A stretch of DNA of 64,000 bases, from NCBI RefSeq assembly GCF_030252185.1, contig NZ_CP126970.1:124001-188000 (forward strand), in the 5' to 3' direction. Position numbers and translations under genes: made by a program. Positions 18,395-29,140 of the stretch are shown here, piece by piece. Source of the stretch: Corynebacterium suedekumii. GTDB taxonomy: Bacteria > Actinomycetota > Actinomycetes > Mycobacteriales > Mycobacteriaceae. How positions within the stretch are numbered: the stretch's first letter is position 1; the number at the start of each line of letters is the position of its first letter. The notes under the pieces were generated by a model. It did not search any database, was not told the DNA's origin, and saw only the letters and a program-made list of their open reading frames with translations.

Positions 18395-19111
18395 CTACCG
18401 GTCCGACAGCTCCACCCGCGGCCGCACGGCCACCTCGGTGATCTGGGTGGAGGGCCCGGCGTCGACGACCATGCGGACGGCTCGGGCGACCTCGACGGGT
18501 TCGATGTAGTGCTCAGGCCGGTACTCCTGCCCCGCCTGCCCCTGCAGTCCCTGGAGCATGGGGGTGTCGGTGGGGCCGGGGGCGACGGTGGCCACCCGCA
18601 CGCCCGCGCCGGCCTCGCCCTTGCGCAGCCCGTCGGCGACGGCGCGGAGTGCGTGTTTGGTGGCGGCGTAGACGACGTTGTCGGGGTAGGCGCCCCGGCC
18701 GGCGCCGGAGTTGATGAAGATGACGGTGCCGTCGCCGGCACGCAGGGCGGGCAGGAGTCGGCGGGTCAGTTCGGCCGGGACGTGGACGTTGAGGTCCATC
18801 ATCTGCCGCCAGTCGGAGACGCCGGCGGTCTCCACGGAGAAGCGGGAGGCGACGGCGGCGGCGTGGACGAGGACGTCGATACGCGAGAGGTCGACGAGGC
18901 GTTCCACCGCACAGGAGGTGCCGGCGGAGTCCAGCAGGTCAACGACGAGGTCGGTGCTGACGGGGGTGACGGATTTCAGGGCCCCGAGTTCGGCGAGGGC
19001 GGTGTCGCTGCGGCCGAGGGCGTAGACGTGGTGGGTGCGGGTGAGGTCGGCGACGATCTCGCGGCCCATGCCGCCGGTGGCGCCGGTAACGATGGCGATC
19101 TTCTCGGTCAT
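18395..19111 (-). CDS. short-chain dehydrogenase/reductase
   Basis: 238 residues. Classical SDR features are the cofactor loop TGATGGMGREI, an active-site YAATK (Tyr-x3-Lys) preceded by the catalytic Ser in FINSGAG, and a PGPTDTPM motif. The substrate is not predictable. ATG 19111 lies seven bases after a TAAGGT box, suggesting a leaderless message. It is divergent from the DMT transporter gene; the two starts are only 37 bases apart. Confidence 0.9.
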   Translation of the reverse strand: MTEKIAIVTGATGGMGREIVADLTRTHHVYALGRSDTALAELGALKSVTPVSTDLVVDLLDSAGTSCAVERLVDLSRIDVLVHAAAVASRFSVETAGVSDWRQMMDLNVHVPAELTRRLLPALRAGDGTVIFINSGAGRGAYPDNVVYAATKHALRAVADGLRKGEAGAGVRVATVAPGPTDTPMLQGLQGQAGQEYRPEHYIEPVEVARAVRMVVDAGPSTQITEVAVRPRVELSDR

Positions 19112-19148
19112 GAACTGGACCTTAGTCGGACGGGACTAGGGTGTCCTC

Positions 19149-20090
19149 ATGCTCGCTCTCATTTTCGGTGTCCTCGTCGGCGCCGGCATGCCGCTGCAGA
19201 CGAGCGCGAATTCGCGCCTGCGCCTGTCAGTGGGGTCGCCGTACCTGGCGTCGTTCATCTCTTTCGCGGTGGGCACGCTGACGCTGCTGGTGGCCACGCT
19301 GCTGCTCACCGGCGGTCTGCCTGACCTGACGGAGGCGGCGGGCGGCCCGGCGTGGTTGTGGATCGGCGGCCTGCTCGGAGTGGTCGTGCTCACGGGCAAC
19401 ATCTTTTTGTTCCCGCGGCTGGGCAGCGTGCAGACGGTGGTTCTGCCCATCACGGGCCAGGTGCTCATGGGTCTGCTCATCGACCATTTCGGGTGGTTCA
19501 ATGCACCGCAGGCTCCGTTGACCATCGCCCGGTTCCTCGGCGCCGGCCTGCTCATTCTCGGTGTCGTCGGGGCGATCGGGCTTCTCGATGCCGTCCTGCG
19601 CCGCGACACCGTCATCCCCACCGGCGCGAGCCGGGGCGCGGGTCTGTGGCTGTGGCGGCTGGCCGGGGTGGTCTTCGGCATGTTCTCGGCGACGCAGACG
19701 GCGGTCAACGGTCAGCTCGGTGTGGTGCTGGGGTCGGCGGTCAGTTCGGCGCTGATCTCGTTCACGGTGGGGGTGGCCACACTGCTGCTCATTGTCCTGG
19801 CCACCCGGGCGCGGTGGCGGGTCGAGCGGGTCGAGGAGAACGTCCGCAATCCGTGGTGGATGTGGATCGGCGGGTTCCTCGGGGCGGCGTTCGTGTTCGG
19901 TAACGCGTTCCTCGCACCGGTCATCGGCACGGGGCTGACGGTCATGGTGATCCTGCTGGGCATGATGGCCGGAAGTCTGCTCATCGACCAGTTCGGGCTG
20001 CTGGGGGCACGGAAGAAGCCGACCACCGTGCTGCAGGCGCTGGGTCTGCTGTGCATGGTGGCCGGCGTGGCCGTGATCCGCCTGCTCTGA
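19149..20090 (+). CDS. DMT-family transporter (YdcZ/DUF606 type)
   Basis: 313 residues with about ten membrane helices in two homologous halves. Each half has the DUF606 pattern (AGMPLQTSANSRLR / FSATQTAVNGQLG, and GNIFLFPRLG / GNAFLAPVIG). YdcZ-type proteins usually have one half of about 150 residues; this is the fused two-repeat form. The substrate is unknown. ATG 19149 lies six bases after TAGGGT, so the transcript is probably leaderless. Confidence 0.88.
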   Translation: MLALIFGVLVGAGMPLQTSANSRLRLSVGSPYLASFISFAVGTLTLLVATLLLTGGLPDLTEAAGGPAWLWIGGLLGVVVLTGNIFLFPRLGSVQTVVLPITGQVLMGLLIDHFGWFNAPQAPLTIARFLGAGLLILGVVGAIGLLDAVLRRDTVIPTGASRGAGLWLWRLAGVVFGMFSATQTAVNGQLGVVLGSAVSSALISFTVGVATLLLIVLATRARWRVERVEENVRNPWWMWIGGFLGAAFVFGNAFLAPVIGTGLTVMVILLGMMAGSLLIDQFGLLGARKKPTTVLQALGLLCMVAGVAVIRLL

Positions 20091-20101
20091 CGGTCGATCG
20101 G

Positions 20102-21247
20102 TTAGAGCGAGGCGACCGCCGCCAGCGCCGCGTCGACGTCGGCGAGCAGGTCGTCGATGTCCTCGATGCCGACGGAGATGCGCACCAGGTCACGGGGCAC
20201 CTCGAGCTGGGAGCCGGCCGCGGACTGGTGGGTCATGGTGGCGGGGTGCTCGAGAAGCGACTCGACACCGCCGAGGGACTCGGCGAGGCAGATGAGCCTG
20301 GTGTTGAGGCAGAAGGCGCGGGCGGCCTCCTCGGAGTGGAAGCGGACCGAGACCATGCCGCCGAAGCGGGTCATCTGCTTCGCGGCGACCTCGTGGCCGG
20401 GGTGGGATTCCAGGCCCGGGTAGAGGACGGTGGCCACGTGGTCGGAGGCGTCGAGGTGGGCGGCGATGGCCTCGGCGTTGTCGCAGTGGCGGTCCATGCG
20501 CACGGCGAGGGTCTTGATGCCGCGGGCGGTGAGGTAGGCGTCGAAGACGGAGGGGATGGGGCCGACGCCGCCCTGGTAGAAGTAGACCTCTTCGTCGAAG
20601 GCCGCGTCGTTGGTGACCACCATGCCGCCGACGACGTCGGAGTGGCCGCCGAGGTACTTGGTGGTGGAGTGCAGGACGATGTCGGCACCGAGCGCCAGCG
20701 GCTGCTGGAGGTAGGGGGAGGCGAAGGTGTTGTCCACGACGAGCTTGGCGGTGCCCTTGATACCGGCGACGGCGGCGATGTCGGTGATGCCCAGTGCCGG
20801 GTTGGTGGGGGTCTCCAGCCAGATGAGTTTGGTGTTCTCGCGAACGGCGGCCTCGACGGCGGCCACGTCCGCGGTGTCGACGACGGTGTACTCGACACCC
20901 CAGGAGGCGAAGACCGTGTCGATGAGCCGGAACGTGCCACCGTAGGCGTCGTTGCCCAGGATGAGGTGGTCGCCGGGGCGCAGGAGGATGCGCAGGATGA
21001 TGTCGGTGGCGGCCATGCCGGAGGCGAAGGCCCGGCCGTGGGCGGCGCCTTCGAGGGCGGCGACGGTCTTCTCCAGGGCGTCGATGGTGGGGTTGCCGCA
21101 GCGGGTGTACTCGAAGCCGCCGCGCAGCTCGTTGAGCCCGTTCTGCGCAAAGGTGGTCGACGCGTAGATGGGGGTGTTGATCGGGCCGTACAGGCTGTCG
21201 GGGTCGTAGCCGGCGTGGATCGATTCGGTGGAGAAGCCGTGAGTCAT
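20102..21247 (-). CDS. metB: cystathionine gamma-synthase
   Basis: 381 residues, PLP-dependent. The lysine that binds PLP is K197 in HSTTKYLGGHSD, and the sequence (FSTESIHAGYDP; NTPIYASTTFAQN) closely resembles C. glutamicum MetB. It joins an O-acylhomoserine to cysteine to make cystathionine in methionine synthesis, in the cytoplasm. The start ATG 21247 lies six bases downstream of a TATAGT box, suggesting a leaderless mRNA from a promoter inside the end of the upstream ABC gene. A degenerate McbR-like box overlaps that promoter. Confidence 0.93.
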   Translation of the reverse strand: MTHGFSTESIHAGYDPDSLYGPINTPIYASTTFAQNGLNELRGGFEYTRCGNPTIDALEKTVAALEGAAHGRAFASGMAATDIILRILLRPGDHLILGNDAYGGTFRLIDTVFASWGVEYTVVDTADVAAVEAAVRENTKLIWLETPTNPALGITDIAAVAGIKGTAKLVVDNTFASPYLQQPLALGADIVLHSTTKYLGGHSDVVGGMVVTNDAAFDEEVYFYQGGVGPIPSVFDAYLTARGIKTLAVRMDRHCDNAEAIAAHLDASDHVATVLYPGLESHPGHEVAAKQMTRFGGMVSVRFHSEEAARAFCLNTRLICLAESLGGVESLLEHPATMTHQSAAGSQLEVPRDLVRISVGIEDIDDLLADVDAALAAVASL

Positions 21248-21273
21248 GGCGCCACTATAGACCAAGCGGTTCA
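21248..21273 (-). promoter_or_regulatory. metB promoter with McbR-like box
   Basis: On the minus strand a TATAGT -10 box (21259-21254) is six bases from the metB ATG. Overlapping it, 21258-21273 reads TAGAC-N6-GTTCA on the plus strand: one perfect half of the McbR consensus and a weak second half. metB is an established McbR target in C. glutamicum, which supports the reading. Confidence 0.5.
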
Positions 21274-22043
21274 CCGTGGGCGAACCATCGGCCGGACTTA
21301 TATTCAACGGCCACGGGCATGTCGTAGAGGCGGCTGAGGTTGTCGGCCGTGAGCGTCTGCTCCACCGGCCCAGCGGCGAGGACGCGGGCGTCCTTGAGCA
21401 GCAGGACATCGCTTGTCGACGCCGCGATCTCCTCCACGTGGTGCGTCACCAGCACCGTCGTCAGGTCGGGGCGCTGCCGACGCAGCGTGTCGATGACCCC
21501 GAGCAACCGCTCTCTGCCCGGCAGGTCGAGGCCGGTGGTGGGCTCGTCGAGTAGCAGCAGGTCCGGCTCGGTCATCAGGGCCCGGGCGATGAGAGTCCGG
21601 GCGCGTTCCCCCTGGCTCAGCTGCGTCCACCGTAGGCGACGCTTGTCCGCCAGGCCGGTCAGGGCGAGCAGGTGGTCGAGCCGGCCGAGCTCGTCGTCGG
21701 TCGGCGACCACCGCGGCAGGTAGCCGTTCGAGCCGGTCACCCCGCTGAGGACGGCTTCGGTGACGTCGATGTCGCCGAGTCGCTGGCGCGGGTCGACCCA
21801 GCCGATCCGCCGGCGCAGTGCCTGCAGCTCGACCCGGCCCAGCCGGTGGCCGAGGATGTCGACGGTCCCGGTCGTCGGGTACCACCAGCCGCCGGCCAGG
21901 CGCAGGGCGGTGGTCTTGCCGGCCCCGTTGGGGCCGAGGACCGCCCAGTGGGAGCCGGCGGGGACGTGCCACGTGAGGGCGTCGAGAAGCAGGGTGGCGC
22001 CACGACGGACGGTGACGGAATCGAGGAACAGGGCATCAGCCAT
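21255..22043 (-). CDS. stand-alone ABC transporter ATP-binding protein (YlmA-like)
   Basis: 262 residues with Walker A (GPNGAGKTT), signature LSQGERAR, Walker B ([12 protein letters not shown]) and H-loop (VTHHVEEI). ATG 22043 was chosen for a normal N-terminus (MADALFLDSVTVRRG); the frame stays open far upstream as antisense of the next gene. No permease gene is adjacent, so its partner and role are open. It is divergent from the MscS-type gene and may be co-transcribed with metB. Confidence 0.88.
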   Translation of the reverse strand: MADALFLDSVTVRRGATLLLDALTWHVPAGSHWAVLGPNGAGKTTALRLAGGWWYPTTGTVDILGHRLGRVELQALRRRIGWVDPRQRLGDIDVTEAVLSGVTGSNGYLPRWSPTDDELGRLDHLLALTGLADKRRLRWTQLSQGERARTLIARALMTEPDLLLLDEPTTGLDLPGRERLLGVIDTLRRQRPDLTTVLVTHHVEEIAASTSDVLLLKDARVLAAGPVEQTLTADNLSRLYDMPVAVEYKSGRWFAHGEPLGL

Positions 22044-22073
22044 GTCGGGAAGTCTAGGTACGCTGGCACCCTG

Positions 22074-23033
22074 ATGGCTACAACAACGCAGACTGTAAGT
22101 ACCTGGTGGGAGAGTCCCGCCGTCCAGACGTGGCTGGTGGAGCGGCCGGTCGAGATCATCCTCACTCTGGTGGTGGCGGTGGTGGCGCACTGGCTGCTGC
22201 GCCGGGTGATCGACAAGCTGGCCCGGCGTAATCTCGCCGCCCGCCTGCCCAACCTCGCCTCCGCGTTCGGTCGCGGCTCGAACCAGGAGGAGGAGGTCAC
22301 CGCGCAGATGGCGGCCATCCGCCGCTCCCAGGAGTCCCGCCGCAAGGCCCGCATCCGGACCCTGGCCGACGTGGGCAAGTCCGCCGCCGCGATCCTCGTG
22401 TGGACGTGGGCGGGCCTGGCGATCATCTCGTCCCTCGGCGTCAACATCGCCCCCATCATCGCCTCCGCCGGCGTCGCCGGTGTCGCCCTCGGTTTCGGCG
22501 CGCAGTCGCTGGTCAAGGACTTCCTCTCCGGCATCTTCATGCTGCTGGAGGACCAGTACGGCGTCGGCGACACCATCGACGTCGGCGACGAGATCTCCGG
22601 CACCGTCGAGGAGGTCACCCTGCGCGTGACCACGCTGCGCGACATCGACGGCACCCTCTGGTACGTCCGCAACGGCGAGATCCTGCGCGTGGGCAACTTC
22701 TCCGACGAGTACTCCATCGCCCGCATCCAGGTCCCCGTCGGCCTGTCCAACAACGCTGAACAGGCCGCCGAGGTCATGCTCGCCTCCGCCCAGCGCACCG
22801 TGCAGGACGCCGACATCGCCGACGTCATCCTCGACGAGCCCGAGTTCAACGGCATCACCGACTTCGCCCCCGACCACCTGAGCATGCGCCTGTCCGTGAA
22901 GACCCTGCCCGGACAGCAGTGGACCGTCCAGCGTCGCCTCCTCGGCCGGGCGTTGGCCGACATGCAGGCCGCCGGCATCACCACCCCCTACCCGCACGGC
23001 ATCGGTGTCCGACCCCCGGGCGAGACTGGTTAG
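22074..23033 (+). CDS. mechanosensitive ion channel of the MscS family
   Basis: 319 residues. Three membrane spans lie in the first 150 residues. The pore-lining helix has the MscS signature (AGVAGVALGFGAQSLVKDFLSG), quoted by its core GFGAQSLVKD, and is followed by the beta domain (VGDTIDVGDEISGTVEEV) and the C-terminal alpha-beta domain. Such channels release solutes on hypo-osmotic shock. It lies directly upstream of the globin gene. Confidence 0.93.
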   Translation: MATTTQTVSTWWESPAVQTWLVERPVEIILTLVVAVVAHWLLRRVIDKLARRNLAARLPNLASAFGRGSNQEEEVTAQMAAIRRSQESRRKARIRTLADVGKSAAAILVWTWAGLAIISSLGVNIAPIIASAGVAGVALGFGAQSLVKDFLSGIFMLLEDQYGVGDTIDVGDEISGTVEEVTLRVTTLRDIDGTLWYVRNGEILRVGNFSDEYSIARIQVPVGLSNNAEQAAEVMLASAQRTVQDADIADVILDEPEFNGITDFAPDHLSMRLSVKTLPGQQWTVQRRLLGRALADMQAAGITTPYPHGIGVRPPGETG

Positions 23034-23042
23034 GGTGGAGCC

Positions 23043-23456
23043 ATGACCCAGTCCCTCTACGACGCCGTCGGCGGCCAGCCCACCTTCGCCCGCATGGCCG
23101 CGGGGTTCTACGAGCAGGTCCGCACCGACGACATCCTCGGCCCCATGTACCCCGCCAACGACTGGGAGGGCGCGGAGAACCGCCTGGCCTGGTTCCTCGC
23201 CCAGTACTGGGGCGGCCCGCAGACCTTCAACGAACAGCGCGGCGCCCCCATGCTGCGCCGCCGTCACATGCCCTTCCCCGTCGACCGCGCCGCCGCCGAA
23301 CGCTGGCTCGAACTCATGGGCCGTTCCCTCGACCAGATCGATGAGGAGACCATCCCTCCCGTGTACCGCCACGCGATCTGGGACCACATGCAGCGGGTCG
23401 CGGCGATGCTCATCAACACCGCCGACGAGGGCACTCCCCCGCCGATCGCCCACTGA
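23043..23456 (+). CDS. glbO: group II truncated haemoglobin (trHbO)
   Basis: 137 residues. Truncated-globin landmarks include the YDAVGGQPTF start, the MYPANDWEGAE segment, YWGGPQTF and RRRHMPFPV with the proximal His, and the WDHMQ helix end. Family members bind O2 and NO and are linked to respiration. The ATG is six bases after TAGGGT (overlapping the channel gene stop), so the message is probably leaderless with its own promoter. Confidence 0.93.
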   Translation: MTQSLYDAVGGQPTFARMAAGFYEQVRTDDILGPMYPANDWEGAENRLAWFLAQYWGGPQTFNEQRGAPMLRRRHMPFPVDRAAAERWLELMGRSLDQIDEETIPPVYRHAIWDHMQRVAAMLINTADEGTPPPIAH

Positions 23457-23490
23457 GCGGGGCGCGCCGTCCGGCCCTAGGATCATCGTC

Positions 23491-24693
23491 GTGTCCGATC
23501 ATGATTCCCGGCCCGGCCGTCTCGGCGAGGTCATCCGCTCCTTCGGTCTCCTGAGCGTCACCGCCTTCGGTGGCCCCACCGCCCATCTCGGGTACTTCCG
23601 TGAGGAGTTCGTCGCCCGTCGCCGTTGGCTGAGCGAGCGTTCCTACGCCGACATCGTCGCCGTCGCCCAGTTCCTCCCCGGCCCCGCCTCCTCCCAGGTG
23701 GGCATGGCGCTGGGCTACCACCGCGCCGGATGGGCGGGCATGGCCGCCGCGTGGCTGATGTTCACCGCCCCCTCCGCGATCATCCTCGCCGCCTTCGGGC
23801 TCCTCCTCGGCACGGTCGGGGTCGAGGGCGGCTGGATCGCCGGGCTCCTCGCCGCCGCCGTCGCCGTGGTCTTCCACGCGGTGTCCGGCATGGCCCGGTC
23901 GATGGCCGACACCCCGCTCACTGCGACCATCGCGGTCCTTGCCGGCCTCATCGTCCTCGCCCTGCCGAGCCCGCTCACCCACGTCGCGGTGATCCTCCTC
24001 GCCGGCCTCGCCGGGATACTGCTGCGCCGCACGCTTATCGACGCCTCCCCGTCCCCCGACACCGCCGATCCCGACTCCGATGCGGTGCGCCCGGTCTCCG
24101 CCCGGGCCGCCACCATCAGCCTGGGACTGTTCTTCCTGCTCCTGCTCGGCCTGTGGCTGGGCGCCACCGTCCTGGGCGGCTGGCTGCTCACCCGGCTCAA
24201 CGCCTTCGTCCAGGCCGGCGCCCTGGTCTTCGGCGGCGGTCACGTCGTCCTGCCGCTGCTGGAGCAGCAGACCGTGGCGACGGGGTGGATCTCCCAGGAC
24301 GCCTTCCTCGCCGGTTACTCCGCCGCCCAGGCCGTGCCCGGCCCGCTGTTCACCTTCGCCTCCTACCTCGGCGCGGTCGACGGCGGGATCGGCGGGGCAC
24401 TCCTGGCCACCGTGGCGATCTTCGCCCCCTCCGCCCTGCTCATGACCGCCGGCCTGCACTTCTGGGGCCGTTGGCGTCACCTGCCCGCGCTACGCTCGGC
24501 GTTCACGGCGGTCAACGCGGCGGTCGTCGGGCTCCTCGGTGCCGCCTTCTGGGACCCGGTTCTCAGCCACGGCGTCACCGGGATCCGCTCGCTGGCCATC
24601 GCCGTGCTGTGCTGGCTGGGTCTGGCGATGTGGAAGCTCCCACCCTGGTCGATCGCGGTGTTCGCCGCGGCGGCGGGAGCGGTCCTGCTCTAG
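23491..24693 (+). CDS. chrA: chromate transporter, two-domain ChrA type
   Basis: 400 residues with about ten to twelve membrane helices. Two CHR domains are visible: FGGPTAHLGYFREEFV ... QFLPGPASSQVG in the first half, and FGGGHVVLPLLEQQ ... QAVPGPLFTFASYLG in the second. Long ChrA proteins export chromate. GTG 23491 lies seven bases after a TAGGAT box, consistent with a leaderless start. The stop overlaps the convergent next gene by four bases. Confidence 0.9.
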   Translation: MSDHDSRPGRLGEVIRSFGLLSVTAFGGPTAHLGYFREEFVARRRWLSERSYADIVAVAQFLPGPASSQVGMALGYHRAGWAGMAAAWLMFTAPSAIILAAFGLLLGTVGVEGGWIAGLLAAAVAVVFHAVSGMARSMADTPLTATIAVLAGLIVLALPSPLTHVAVILLAGLAGILLRRTLIDASPSPDTADPDSDAVRPVSARAATISLGLFFLLLLGLWLGATVLGGWLLTRLNAFVQAGALVFGGGHVVLPLLEQQTVATGWISQDAFLAGYSAAQAVPGPLFTFASYLGAVDGGIGGALLATVAIFAPSALLMTAGLHFWGRWRHLPALRSAFTAVNAAVVGLLGAAFWDPVLSHGVTGIRSLAIAVLCWLGLAMWKLPPWSIAVFAAAAGAVLL

Positions 24694-25490
24694 CGGCGGA
24701 TCTGGGAGGCGATTGCGGCGAGAAGCACCACGGCCGCGGCGGCCGCAGCCGTCCACACCAGTGCCTCACTGGCGAACTCCCCCTCGGTGCGGGCGACGGC
24801 GATCCACGCCAGTCCCCACGCCGTGGCCAGGGCCGGGGCGATGCGACCCCCGTCGCGGAAGGCGGCCAGGGCCGCAACCGCCGCGGCGACCACGAGGCCG
24901 ACGATGCCCACCGGGACCTCCTCGAACGCCGTCACCCCGGCGTCGGCGAAGGTGGCCCAGGTGTTGGCGAAGGTAGCCGCCAGCACCCAACCGAAGTACA
25001 GGCCGAAGGTGCCGTCGGTGAGGACGAGCTCGACGACCCCACCCGTGCGGGGACGACCGAGGAGGTACAGGATGCGGATGAGCACCGCGAGCAGGGCGAC
25101 GATCACCACCACCGACAACCACAGCTGGTCCAGTTGCACCGTGAACAGCCAGCCCGCGTTGAGCAGCGCGGACAGCAGAGCCCACGGGCGCAGGGCCCGC
25201 TGGCGCTCCGACGCCCGGGCGGTGGGCGTCAGCTGCCAGATTGCGTAACCCGCCAGGCCGAGGTAGATCACGGCCCAGATGGAGAATGCCGCACTGGCCG
25301 GGGCGAGCGGGGTGGCGTCGGCGGAGAGGGCACCCCCGGCGGCCTCCGCCACCGGGGTGCCGACGAGTGCTCCGCTGCCCAGGTAGGCCATGGCGATGGC
25401 TGCCGCGATACCGAGGACGGTGAGGATCGGCATCGCCCAGGAGGTGCGGGTGGACTGATGGTCACGGGAGGCTGCTGTTGTTGTCGACAT
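24690..25490 (-). CDS. membrane protein, tryptophan-rich sensory (TspO/MBR-like) family
   Basis: 266 residues with seven or eight predicted membrane helices. The segment PASAAFSIWAVIYLGLAGYA and the paired Trp residues in later helices resemble long TspO/MBR-related proteins of actinobacteria. It is about 100 residues longer than classical TspO. Ligand and role are unknown. It is convergent with chrA. Confidence 0.6.
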   Translation of the reverse strand: MSTTTAASRDHQSTRTSWAMPILTVLGIAAAIAMAYLGSGALVGTPVAEAAGGALSADATPLAPASAAFSIWAVIYLGLAGYAIWQLTPTARASERQRALRPWALLSALLNAGWLFTVQLDQLWLSVVVIVALLAVLIRILYLLGRPRTGGVVELVLTDGTFGLYFGWVLAATFANTWATFADAGVTAFEEVPVGIVGLVVAAAVAALAAFRDGGRIAPALATAWGLAWIAVARTEGEFASEALVWTAAAAAAVVLLAAIASQIRR

Positions 25491-25515
25491 ATTAGTTATC
25501 GACTATAGGGGAAAG

Positions 25516-26142
25516 TCAGAACAACGACAGCGAGGTGGAACGGTAGACGGACCCGAAGGGGGCGTCGACACGCACCCAGCGTCCCACCGTGGACACCCGC
25601 AGATGACGGGGAACGTCGATCGGGGCGGCGAATCCCGGGATGAGGCCGAGGGCGGTGCACGCGAAAATCATCCGCATGGGGACCTCCGCGGTGCGGCCCT
25701 CCCCCTCCACCGTGATGACGGTCTGATCGAGCAGACTCGCCGGCGGGCCCAGCGGCCCCGAGAACTGCCGGGCCAGCGCCTGACCCTTGTCGGCGAGCTC
25801 CCGCACCACCTGCACGGGCAGCGTGTCCACCAGCTCGAAACCGGCCGCCGGCGGCAGGGCACCGGGCCAGTTCGGGTCGCGGGCCGGACCGATCTCGGAT
25901 GCGCCGGCCCGGAGGGCGTCGAGAAGATCGGTGGCCGCCACCACCGCCCCGTCGCGGGACGCCTCACCGCTCACCCGGCGGGAGGCGACCACCTGGAAGG
26001 GGGTGGTGACGAAGACATCCACCGAAGCATCATCGATCTGGCGCAGGCGGGCCGACGCCGACGCATCGAGCCCCACCGCCCGGCCCACCAGGGACTGCAG
26101 GCCCGGGCCGCCGTCGACGATCCGCAGGGACTCGGGAATCAC
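25516..26142 (-). CDS. conserved actinobacterial protein of unknown function (Rv2474c-like position)
   Basis: 208 residues, soluble, without recognised catalytic motifs. Its ATG overlaps the stop of the thioesterase gene (ATGA), so the two are translationally coupled. In M. tuberculosis a hypothetical gene (Rv2474c) occupies the same place next to a thioesterase, EttA and an SSB-like gene, so the pair is an old actinobacterial unit. The function is not known. Confidence 0.75.
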   Translation of the reverse strand: MIPESLRIVDGGPGLQSLVGRAVGLDASASARLRQIDDASVDVFVTTPFQVVASRRVSGEASRDGAVVAATDLLDALRAGASEIGPARDPNWPGALPPAAGFELVDTLPVQVVRELADKGQALARQFSGPLGPPASLLDQTVITVEGEGRTAEVPMRMIFACTALGLIPGFAAPIDVPRHLRVSTVGRWVRVDAPFGSVYRSTSLSLF

Positions 26143-26585
26143 TGGTCCTCGTCGCCGGTGAGCTCGTGCGCATCCTCCGCGCGGGTGAGGATCTTCACCT
26201 CACGCTGGGTGATCGACCGCGGGCGCTCCGTGTTCATGTCGATGGCCACCTGCACGCACTCCACGATGCAGGCGGTCCGTCCCTGCCGGTCCTTGATCTC
26301 CTGACGCGTGGTGAACGACGTGTTGCCGATCTCCACCACCTGCGTCTCAATGAGCAGCTCCGTCGTGTCGGGGAGAACCGGGCGAAGGAAATCCGCGTCG
26401 ATGTGACGGACGAACACCGCGAAATCCAGGCCCTTGGAGGTGAACTCGTCCTCGGCGAACTTCAGGCGCGCCTCCTGGGCGAGCTCGATGTAGTTCGCGT
26501 TCATGATGTGACCGTAACGGTCAAAATCGGCCCACCGGACCGGGATGACGGTCTCGTGGAGAGCGGAGTTCTGGTCGGTGTTCAT
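26139..26585 (-). CDS. acyl-CoA thioesterase, 4HBT hotdog fold
   Basis: 148 residues. The 4-hydroxybenzoyl-CoA thioesterase signature is clear (VRWADFDRYGHIMNANYIELAQEAR), quoted by its core DFDRYGHIMN, with the catalytic Asp. A hotdog fold is expected and it probably cleaves fatty acyl-CoA. ATG 26585 gives the usual short N-terminus. It is followed by the coupled gene of unknown function and preceded by ettA. Confidence 0.88.
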   Translation of the reverse strand: MNTDQNSALHETVIPVRWADFDRYGHIMNANYIELAQEARLKFAEDEFTSKGLDFAVFVRHIDADFLRPVLPDTTELLIETQVVEIGNTSFTTRQEIKDRQGRTACIVECVQVAIDMNTERPRSITQREVKILTRAEDAHELTGDEDQ

Positions 26586-26680
26586 GCGGGTGAGATTCCT
26601 TGTCCGGGGTCTGCTGGCGCGGGTGCCCGCGCTGTTTCCTCCGTCCAATCTATACCGCTGGCGCTCATCGGGTGTGACGA

Positions 26681-26722
26681 AGGCCCGGCACCCCACCTCA
26701 TGTTCGGTGGTGCGCCGGGCCT
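26681..26722 (-). terminator. hairpin terminator after ettA
   Basis: AGGCCCGGC at the left and GCCGGGCCT at the right form a long GC-rich stem with further pairing CCCACC/GGTGG and a small loop. On the minus strand it lies 22 bases after the ettA stop. The T-tract is short, so termination strength is uncertain. Confidence 0.65.
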
Positions 26723-26744
26723 CACGTCGCCCAGTTCGGACCCG

Positions 26745-28415
<1,671 letters not shown>

Positions 28416-28477
28416 TGTTCCCCTTATAACTAGTGCGATGAGATCAGCCATAAGGGTACATGACCCCTCCGGTGCTG

Positions 28478-29041
28478 CTAGAAGGGAGCGTCTGCCGGCT
28501 CTTCGCTTGCCGACGCCGCCGCGTCCCCCACCGTGTCCACAGGCGTGTCCGCCGGTGCAGGTTCCACGGCGGAGGTCTCCACCGCCACGTCCGCCGACTG
28601 GTCCGCGATAATCTCGTCGTAGAGCGTGGGCGGGTTCTCCGAGTCGGGCAGGGCGGCGCCGATGAGGTTGCGTTCGGCGTGCTCGACCTTCTTGCTGCCC
28701 ACGACGTACCGGTTGAGGTCCACGCCGACGGCGGTGGCGCGGACGAGGTTGGACTGGCGGGGATTGCCCTGCTTGTCCTCCCAGAACTCGGTGTGCAGGA
28801 CGCCGGTGACGATGACGGGCATGCCGCGGGTCAGTGACTTCTTGCAGTTGATGGCCAACGGTCCCCAGACGTCGATGTTGATGTAGAGCAGGTCGGCCTC
28901 CTTCCACTCGTTCTCGTTGGCCTGGTAGCGCCGGCTGGCGGCCACGCGGAGTCGGGCTTTGGAGGTGCCGGACTTCTCGAAGAGTTTGAGGTCGGGTTCG
29001 TGGGTGAGGTTGCCGGTGATGGTGATGGTCGTCTGCGCCAT
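28478..29041 (-). CDS. single-stranded-DNA-binding (SSB-like) protein
   Basis: 187 residues. The N-terminal 120 residues form an OB fold typical of SSB (ITITGNLTHEPDLKLF; ADLLYINIDVWGPLA; TRGMPVIVTGVLHTEFW). The acidic Ala/Pro-rich tail ends EEPADAPF, a variant of the DDIPF-type tail. It is the counterpart of the second actinobacterial SSB (Rv2478c) rather than the essential one near rpsR. The start MAQTTIT follows an AGGGG-like ribosome site. Confidence 0.88.
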   Translation of the reverse strand: MAQTTITITGNLTHEPDLKLFEKSGTSKARLRVAASRRYQANENEWKEADLLYINIDVWGPLAINCKKSLTRGMPVIVTGVLHTEFWEDKQGNPRQSNLVRATAVGVDLNRYVVGSKKVEHAERNLIGAALPDSENPPTLYDEIIADQSADVAVETSAVEPAPADTPVDTVGDAAASASEEPADAPF

Positions 29042-29140
29042 GATGTCCCCTTGGTTGATGTGTGGTGCTGACACCTGCGAGGGTGACAGAACCGCGCACG
29101 GGGGACAACGGGGGCGTCGCAAAGCTGTGGACAACTCCCG

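Noticed and set aside
22044..23486. Long N-terminal extension of the ABC ATPase frame at 21255
   Set aside because: The extension is antisense of the MscS-type gene; ATG 22043 gives a normal ABC N-terminus.
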